NCBI GenBank assembly: GCA_040905145.1
Contig: JBBDSC010000149.1
Coordinates: 1 to 30,208, forward strand
From: DATGMS01 sp040905145
Lineage (GTDB): Bacteria; Bacteroidota; Bacteroidia; Cytophagales; Cyclobacteriaceae
Length of the DNA stretch: 30,208 nt
Reading direction: 5' to 3'
Positions 25,033 through 30,208 of the stretch are shown one piece after another (positions within the stretch are counted from its first letter, which is position 1; each line of letters starts with the position of its first letter). The position numbers were made by a program, and so were the translations under genes. The notes under the pieces are model-generated. The model was not told the DNA's origin, did not search any database, and worked only from the letters and a program-made list of their open reading frames with translations.

Positions 25033-26799
25033 CTACTTCTTATCCATTTTCTCTTTCAGTGCAGAAAGGGCATCCAAGTCTCCAAGAGTGGATTTCTCCG
25101 TGGCAGGCTGTGGATCAGGGGCTTTCTTGCTCGGAGAAGCTGACTTTTTAGCTGCTTTGGGGGCTGAAGTATCTTCCTTGAAAGTAGCTGTATGGGAAAG
25201 CACAATCCGCTTATCATCTTTAGAAAACTCTGTCACCTTGAAATCTAAAGCTTCGCCCACTTCAACAAGGATCCCATCTTCTTTTTCCAGATTTTTGATC
25301 GTGGCAAATCCTTCCAATCCATAAGGCAATTCTAAAACTGCACCTTTATCATTTTTGGAAACTACAGTACATTTGTGAACAGATCCTACAGGGAAAATGC
25401 TCTCGAAAGTATCCCAGGGATTTTCTTCCAATTGCTTATGTCCTAAGGCCAATCTTCTGTTATCCACATCCAGTTCAAGAACTATTACCTCAAGTTCATC
25501 CCCTACTTTTACATATTCTGAAGGGTGCTTGATTTTTTTAGTCCAAGAAAGGTCTGACACGTGCACCAAACCATCAATCCCTTCTTCCAGTTCAAGGAAT
25601 AAACCAAAATTGGTTAGGTTTCTTACCACCCCTTTATGCTTTGTACCTACAGAATATTTGGTTCCCATATCCTGCTTGGTCCATGGATCTTCGGTCAATT
25701 GTTTTATGCCCAAAGACATTTTTCTGTCTTCTTTGTCCAAAGTTAAGACCACTGCTTCAATTTCGTCACCTATTTTAACGAAGTCGGCAGGGTTCCTTAA
25801 ATGTTGCGACCAGGACATTTCGGATACGTGGATAAGACCTTCTACACCAGGAGCAAGCTCAAGGAACGCACCGTAATCTGCTACGTTTACAATCTTACCT
25901 TTAACTTTGGATCCGATCTCCAATCCGGCGGAAAGAGAATCCCATGGATGAGCTGTTAACTGCTTCATTCCCAATGAAATTCGCTTCTTGTCATCATCAA
26001 AGTCAAGTACCACCACCTGAACTTTGTCGTCCAGATTAAGCACTTCTTCCGGATGATTGATCCTTCCCCAAGAAATATCCGTAATATGAAGTAAACCATC
26101 CACGCCTCCTAAATCGATGAATACACCAAAGTTGGTCATGTTTTTGATTACGCCTTCCAGTACCTGACCTTTTTCCAGGTTGTTCAGGATCTCAGCTCTT
26201 TGCTTCTCAAGATCCTTCTCGATCAGCACTTTATGGGAGACTACAACATTATCGTTAGCGTGGTTGATTTTCACCACTTTCACTTCCATTTTCTTGCCTA
26301 CATAGATATCAAAATCCCTGATAGGCTTCACGTCTATTTGCGAACCGGGAAGGAATGCCTCAACACCGTAAATGTCGACAATTAAACCACCTTTTGTCCT
26401 TCTCTTCACAAGGCCTTCGATAACATTGTCTTTTTCCAGCGCTTCCTCAATGTCCGACCAGGCACGCACCATCTTGGCTTTCTTTCTTGAAAGTACCAAT
26501 TGACCCAAGGAATTTTCCTGTTCTTCGATGAAAAGCTCTACTTCGTCACCGATTTTAAGATCAGGAAGATCCCTGAATTCAGTTCTTGGTACCAATCCAT
26601 CTGATTTGAACCCAATATTGATAATCACATCTTTATCATTAATACCTACGACAGTACCTTTGACTACTTCCTTTTCTGTGATTTCATTTAAGGTTTTGTC
26701 ATAGAGTTCTTCCATTTCGGCTTTCTCAGCCTTTGAATAACCTTCTCCAAAACCTTTGGTTTCAAACTTTTCCCAGTTAAAATCTTCTGTATTTGACAT
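25033..26799 (-). CDS. rpsA: 30S ribosomal protein S1
   Basis: This 588-residue protein has six S1 RNA-binding domains (starting near residues 45, 125, 210, 295, 385 and 470) and a Lys/Ala-rich tail. In many bacteria S1 helps mRNA bind the small subunit. In Bacteroidota, which mostly lack Shine-Dalgarno sites, it may be especially important for initiation, but that is inference. Domains 3-5 are the most alike, each with a VxGxLLHVSDLSW-type core, while domains 1, 2 and 6 diverge. The tail (from about residue 545) is low complexity. The gene is monocistronic, with a -7 box, a hairpin-rich leader and its own terminator. Confidence 0.97.
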   Translation of the reverse strand: MSNTEDFNWEKFETKGFGEGYSKAEKAEMEELYDKTLNEITEKEVVKGTVVGINDKDVIINIGFKSDGLVPRTEFRDLPDLKIGDEVELFIEEQENSLGQLVLSRKKAKMVRAWSDIEEALEKDNVIEGLVKRRTKGGLIVDIYGVEAFLPGSQIDVKPIRDFDIYVGKKMEVKVVKINHANDNVVVSHKVLIEKDLEKQRAEILNNLEKGQVLEGVIKNMTNFGVFIDLGGVDGLLHITDISWGRINHPEEVLNLDDKVQVVVLDFDDDKKRISLGMKQLTAHPWDSLSAGLEIGSKVKGKIVNVADYGAFLELAPGVEGLIHVSEMSWSQHLRNPADFVKIGDEIEAVVLTLDKEDRKMSLGIKQLTEDPWTKQDMGTKYSVGTKHKGVVRNLTNFGLFLELEEGIDGLVHVSDLSWTKKIKHPSEYVKVGDELEVIVLELDVDNRRLALGHKQLEENPWDTFESIFPVGSVHKCTVVSKNDKGAVLELPYGLEGFATIKNLEKEDGILVEVGEALDFKVTEFSKDDKRIVLSHTATFKEDTSAPKAAKKSASPSKKAPDPQPATEKSTLGDLDALSALKEKMDKK

Positions 26800-26819
26800 A
26801 AAATATATGACCCTGATTA

Positions 26820-26907
26820 CCCACAGCCCTAGGGCCCTTTGGCTGGGGCTTTTAGTTTATGAAAATCCATATTGACCCAATCAATACAGACCCGTTCACC
26901 CGAACGG
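26820..26907 (-). promoter_or_regulatory. Structured 5' leader of rpsA with three hairpins
   Basis: The rpsA leader can fold into three consecutive hairpins on the minus strand: CCGTTC/GAACGG around GGGT (26907-26892, perfect 6 bp), TATTGA/TCAATA around TTGGG (26886-26870, perfect 6 bp), and a GC-rich imperfect hairpin pairing CCC and AGCC with GGCT and GGG (26849-26820). The last ends about 20 nt before the ATG. S1 is known to bind and repress its own mRNA in some bacteria, so this may be an autoregulatory leader. It matches no named riboswitch that I recognise. Confidence 0.45.
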
Positions 26908-26911
26908 ACTG

Positions 26912-26919
26912 CAAATGTA
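26912..26919 (-). promoter_or_regulatory. Probable -7 promoter box of rpsA
   Basis: The minus strand reads TACATTTG, identical to the -7 boxes of the actA and tRNA-Cys promoters. At 19-nt spacing the upstream element is TATC and not TTTG, so the -33 box is weak or absent. Transcription would begin near 26905 and give a leader of about 105 nt that starts right at the first hairpin. Confidence 0.6.
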
Positions 26920-26987
26920 CAAAATTTTTTAAAATGGAGATACAGGTAAAGGGAAAACTTATTGGGTAAAGGATTTTTTGCCCGTAA

Positions 26988-27647
26988 TTAGTGAAGCCTG
27001 GCTATTGGTGTCTTTCCTGCTTTGGTTTTTTCTTGGACCTTTACCAACATTTCCGCATCCAACGGTAAAAACACATCTACTCTGGACCCAAACTTAATAA
27101 AGCCAAATTCGCCGCCCCTAACCACTGGATCTCCTTCTTTGACATACCACTTGATCCTCCTGGCCACTGCTCCCGCTATTTGTCTCACCAGAATTTTTGT
27201 CCCATTAGGCTGTCTTATTACCATGGTGGTGCGTTCATTTTCCAAACTTGACTTTGGGTGCCAGGCCACCAGGTATTTCCCCGGATGATATTTGAAATAT
27301 TCAATGATACCACTAATTGGTGATCGGTTTATATGGACATTTACCGGGGACATAAAAATAGAAACCTGCTTTCTTCTTTCTTTCAAGTATTCCTCTTCCT
27401 CCGTTTCTTCTATCACCACCACTTTACCGTCCGCAGGAGCATAGACCAATGTTTCATCTGTGGGTAATTGAACTAAAGGATTCCTGAAAAATTGTAATAC
27501 CCCCAAATAAATAATAACACTGACCAGCAAAACTACATTTAAAGTGGTTTCCTGCTCAGGTATCAGTCGGTGAAGAATTACACTGAAACCTGTCAAGGCT
27601 ATCAACATCCAAAACAATATTTTTCTTCCTTCTTTATGTATTTTCAT
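26988..27647 (-). CDS. psd: Phosphatidylserine decarboxylase
   Basis: This 219-residue short-type proenzyme makes phosphatidylethanolamine. It self-cleaves to yield a pyruvoyl cofactor. The cleavage site is FGS with Ser188 (FIKFGSRVDV). The conserved FMSPVNVHINRSP carries His105, and PADGKV carries Asp73, which fit the family's catalytic triad. Two N-terminal TM helices are seen (about 11-28 and 37-53). Members of this short class have no separate long N-terminal domain. It shares a region and pathway with cdsA but is separated from it by a dehydrogenase gene. The ATG at 27647 has no upstream alternative. Confidence 0.93.
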   Translation of the reverse strand: MKIHKEGRKILFWMLIALTGFSVILHRLIPEQETTLNVVLLVSVIIYLGVLQFFRNPLVQLPTDETLVYAPADGKVVVIEETEEEEYLKERRKQVSIFMSPVNVHINRSPISGIIEYFKYHPGKYLVAWHPKSSLENERTTMVIRQPNGTKILVRQIAGAVARRIKWYVKEGDPVVRGGEFGFIKFGSRVDVFLPLDAEMLVKVQEKTKAGKTPIARLH

Positions 27648-27765
27648 TGTAATCCTTATAGGTTATTGAAATACAATCGGTTACATGAACTGTATTTATT
27701 GATTTGCCCAATTTTTACAGAACCATTTATATATAGCACTGCAATTTGCGAATATTTATCCGTTT

Positions 27766-27797
27766 GTTAAATAAAAGAACCTCCAAAATGTAGGAGG
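27766..27797 (-). terminator. Possible terminator downstream of the dehydrogenase
   Basis: On the minus strand, CCTCC and GGAGG pair over 5 bp around an 8-nt loop and are followed by a U-rich tail (TTCTTTTATTT). It is 133 nt past the stop of the dehydrogenase gene and 119 nt before psd. The rest of the 282-nt gap is AT-rich and shows no gene. The stem is short, so confidence is modest. Confidence 0.42.
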
Positions 27798-27929
27798 CCT
27801 AGCTGTCATTTTTAAAAAAGGTAAAGTTAAAAAAGTCTAATATTATAAATTGATCTTTATATGATGGCCTTATTTCAACCTTCATTCAAACCATTCACCC
27901 TATCGCCTCCACAAAATTACCCTGAAATT

Positions 27930-29207
27930 TCAGTAACCTCCGCGATAAGTATAGGTCTGTGCTACTTTATCTATGGCTATGATATAAGCAGCATTCCTCA
28001 ATGGTACCTCATACTTAATTGAGGCATTGTAAACATGGTCAAAAGCATCTTTTATGATCCTGTCAGACCGACGGTTTACCCGCTCGGCAGTCCATTTGTA
28101 TCCCAATCTGTTTTGCACCCATTCAAAGTAAGAAACTGTAACACCTCCGGCATTTGCCAGGATATCCGGTACAGCCATAATCCCTTTTTCATTGATCACA
28201 TGGTCAGCCTTGTATGAGGTGGGCCCATTGGCCCCTTCTACAATTAATTTGGCTTTGATCCTATCTGCGTTTTTGATGGTAATTACATCTTCTACAGCAG
28301 CTGGGATCAAAACATCTACTTCCAATTCCAGGATTTCCGAATAGTTGGTCATTTTTTCAGCACCGGTAAATCCTTCCAAGGTGCCATTATTCCTGTCCCT
28401 ATAAGCTATTGCTTCAATAATATTGATGCCATGGTCGTTGTGAAAGGCCCCCGAAATGTCAGAGATTGCCACCACCTTCAACCCTCTTTCTTCTAAAAGC
28501 AAAGAGGCAGATGCCCCTACATTGCCAAATCCCTGGATAGCACATGTGGCTTGAAAAGGGTTGATTTTTAGTTTTGCCATGGCTGCAAGTGTACATACCA
28601 TCACCCCTCGGCCCGTGGCTTCTGGTCTGCCCAAAGATCCTCCAAGAACCAATGGCTTTCCGGTTACTACTGAATTGATCGTGGTACCGCGTGCTTTGGA
28701 AAATTCATCCATCAACCAGGCCATTTCCCTCGGCCCTGTTCCCAAATCCGGGGCAGGTATATCTTTGTCCGGACCAAATACATCTATCATGGCGAGGGTA
28801 TAACCTCTCATCAGCCGCTCGATTTCACCCGGAGACATTTCCCTGGGATTACACCGGACCCCTCCTTTGGCACCACCATACGGAATATCTACCACCGCAC
28901 ACTTCCATGTCATCCAGGCAGCCAATGCCTTTATCTCATCCAGGTGCACATCAGGGGCAAAACGAATGCCCCCCTTGGCTGGACCGAGGATATTGGAATG
29001 AATTACCCTTATTCCTTCAAAGACCTCTATCTTACCGTTGTCCCTGGTAATCGGGATTGACACAATCACCTGCTTGGCAGGGTTTTTAAGGACGTTGTAA
29101 ACCTCATCCGAAAGGCCTAATTTTTCTGCTGCAATGTTAAACCTTTCCATCATTGACTCCAAAGGATTTTCTTTATCCTTAATCGGAGCGGGTTCAATGT
29201 AAGTCAT
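27930..29207 (-). CDS. Glu/Leu/Phe/Val family dehydrogenase, probably glutamate
   Basis: This 425-residue cytosolic enzyme deaminates an amino acid, most likely glutamate, to the 2-oxo acid using NAD(P). The family's three lysines are visible: Lys78 (GPAKGGIRF), Lys102 (MTWKCA) and catalytic Lys114 (YGGAKGGV). The Rossmann dinucleotide site is GFGNVGASAS (about 226-235). The length of about 425 fits the hexameric short GDH class, but leucine dehydrogenase relatives have similar motifs, so the exact substrate is uncertain. The gene lies between cdsA and psd with 73-nt and 282-nt gaps and so is probably its own unit. No clear promoter is visible; a TAATATTG near 29253 is a weak -7 match. Confidence 0.92.
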   Translation of the reverse strand: MTYIEPAPIKDKENPLESMMERFNIAAEKLGLSDEVYNVLKNPAKQVIVSIPITRDNGKIEVFEGIRVIHSNILGPAKGGIRFAPDVHLDEIKALAAWMTWKCAVVDIPYGGAKGGVRCNPREMSPGEIERLMRGYTLAMIDVFGPDKDIPAPDLGTGPREMAWLMDEFSKARGTTINSVVTGKPLVLGGSLGRPEATGRGVMVCTLAAMAKLKINPFQATCAIQGFGNVGASASLLLEERGLKVVAISDISGAFHNDHGINIIEAIAYRDRNNGTLEGFTGAEKMTNYSEILELEVDVLIPAAVEDVITIKNADRIKAKLIVEGANGPTSYKADHVINEKGIMAVPDILANAGGVTVSYFEWVQNRLGYKWTAERVNRRSDRIIKDAFDHVYNASIKYEVPLRNAAYIIAIDKVAQTYTYRGGY

Positions 29208-29280
29208 ATAGCATTCATTTTTATTGATCCATCTTTCTCTTCACAATATTAGGGACTTTTTCATCAGTCAAGGCTTATTT

Positions 29281-30120
29281 TTAAAAGATTTTCAAAAATG
29301 CTATGATAAATGGGGCAGACAATAACAATCCGTCAAAACGATCCATAAATCCCCCATGACCGGGCAGGCCTCTTCCCGAATCTTTGATGGCAATGCTTCT
29401 TTTAAACAACGATTCAATAAGGTCTCCATAGGTGCCGGCTATGATGATGATTCCGGTAATGCAAAACCATTGCCATTGGGGCAACACCGTAAAATACTTG
29501 GACAGAAAATAAACCGTTATAATCGCTGCAAACGCCCCTCCCAAACTCCCCTCCCAAGACTTTTTAGGAGAAACCCTTTCAAATAATTTTGTTTTCCCAA
29601 ATTTGGTCCCGGCAAAGTAAGCACCGGTATCACTTGCCCAAAGTATAAGCAAAGACCCTATTACAATTTCATAATGAAAAGTATTATCTACAGAAAAGGC
29701 AATGAGGTTCAATAGGGAAAAAGGAATGGCTACATAAAAGATTCCCAATATGGTAAATGCTATCCCGCTGAAAGGCTTTTTATCGGATCTTCCATAGAGT
29801 TTGATAAAAAAAATCATGGAAACCAAAGGGAACACCAGATAATAATATTGAGGGGGCAAAATCTTCATTTCTTCCAAAAAGGTAAATGAAAAAACAGCCA
29901 GTCCTACAAATGTGCCAAAAGTCTTTAAAGGGAGCATTCCGTCCAGTCCGCACAATTTATAAAATTCCATTTGGGAAAACGCCAGGACAATGCCAAAAAC
30001 AATGAAGTAGGCCCATTCACTATAGAAAGAGCCGGTAATAATAATTACTGCTCCTATTGTGGCCGTGATAACGCGTTGTGCTAGATTACTGTAATTACTT
30101 ATGCTAAAACGTGATCTCAT
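29281..30120 (-). CDS. cdsA: Phosphatidate cytidylyltransferase
   Basis: This 279-residue polytopic inner-membrane enzyme makes CDP-diacylglycerol from phosphatidate and CTP, the precursor of phosphatidylserine and phosphatidylglycerol. The diagnostic C-terminal signature is DSGRGLPGHGGFMDRFDG (Asp247 to Gly264), with acidic residues Asp260 and Asp263 for metal binding. About eight TM helices are present. Its ATG overlaps the end of the upstream DUF2007-like gene by 17 nt, suggesting co-transcription. psd lies two genes downstream. Confidence 0.95.
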   Translation of the reverse strand: MRSRFSISNYSNLAQRVITATIGAVIIITGSFYSEWAYFIVFGIVLAFSQMEFYKLCGLDGMLPLKTFGTFVGLAVFSFTFLEEMKILPPQYYYLVFPLVSMIFFIKLYGRSDKKPFSGIAFTILGIFYVAIPFSLLNLIAFSVDNTFHYEIVIGSLLILWASDTGAYFAGTKFGKTKLFERVSPKKSWEGSLGGAFAAIITVYFLSKYFTVLPQWQWFCITGIIIIAGTYGDLIESLFKRSIAIKDSGRGLPGHGGFMDRFDGLLLSAPFIIAFLKIF

Positions 30121-30208
30121 TTTTGATGATATTAATCGCTTTTATTGTTTGGCTGGATGATACCATCAACTCGTAATTTCCAAGAATTTGATAAATAGAT
30201 TCCTTTTT
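30104..30208 (-). CDS. C-terminus of a DUF2007-like protein, cut by window edge
   Basis: The minus strand has an open frame of 34 codons from the window end to a TAG at 30104-30106, overlapping the cdsA start by 17 nt. The residues (KKESIYQILGNYELMV, then SSSQTIKAINIIKNEITF) resemble the end of DUF2007 putative signal-transducing proteins, whose genes often precede cdsA in Bacteroidota by my recollection. The function of that family is unclear. The start lies beyond the window. The match is by pattern only. Confidence 0.55.
   Translation of the reverse strand, partial: KKESIYQILGNYELMVSSSQTIKAINIIKNEITF

Noticed and set aside
25397..25876. 159-residue plus-strand frame opposite rpsA
   Set aside because: It is a Ser/Thr-rich antisense shadow of the repeated S1 domains, with no independent signals.
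29208..29280. Promoter for the dehydrogenase (TAATATTG with an upstream TTG)
   Set aside because: It mismatches the -7 consensus at a key position, and the spacing of 17 nt is short.

Overview
The window looks like a chromosomal segment of a Bacteroidota bacterium, most likely order Cytophagales and close to Cyclobacteriaceae. The reasons are the alternative complex III genes joined to an aa3-type oxidase, promoters of the form TTTG-N19-TAnnTTTG, a ribosomal protein S1 with six S1 domains and a Lys-rich tail, a SprA-like outer-membrane protein, and moderately AT-rich DNA. The exact genus is inference. Almost everything is transcribed from the minus strand; the only clear plus-strand gene is a tRNA-Cys.

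Layout from right to left, in the direction of most transcription. 30208-24985: the tail of a DUF2007-like gene, cdsA (phosphatidate cytidylyltransferase), a Glu/Leu-type dehydrogenase, psd (phosphatidylserine decarboxylase) and rpsA. rpsA has its own promoter element, a hairpin-rich leader and a strong terminator. 24977-24608: a broken small ORF, then tRNA-Cys with its promoter and terminator. 24366-9355: a respiratory operon behind a near-ideal promoter, in the order actA-B-C-D-E-F, coxB, coxA, ctaA, ctaB, two subunit III genes and a subunit IV gene. The first six genes encode alternative complex III, which oxidises quinol. Its electrons go to the A1-type cytochrome oxidase of coxB/coxA, whose heme A is made by ctaA and ctaB. 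Junctions are tight (2 to 40 nt gaps, two TAATG overlaps, one 20-nt overlap).

A terminator-like hairpin at 9299-9334 separates this part from a short accessory block (9282-7631): a SCO1-type copper chaperone, a previously unlisted 37-residue ORF that overlaps the SCO1 end, a DUF420 (CtaM-like) membrane protein and a small CxxC membrane protein. A perfect 12-bp-stem terminator (7592-7624) closes the block. Next come an unusually large NtrY-like membrane histidine kinase with a G9 tract in its sensor region and a 1156-residue outer-membrane barrel protein (3811-341). The left end (1-340) has no gene but holds four REP-like palindromes.

Most of the window is a conserved core respiratory and housekeeping region, not an accessory island. 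The points most worth a second look are the small ORF and the CxxC protein in the oxidase-assembly block, the terminator inside the respiratory cluster, the extra heme domain on ActA paired with a CoxB that lacks a cytochrome domain, the G9 tract in the kinase, the structured rpsA leader and the REP-like cluster. I found no CRISPR array, transposase, toxin-antitoxin pair or phage gene.
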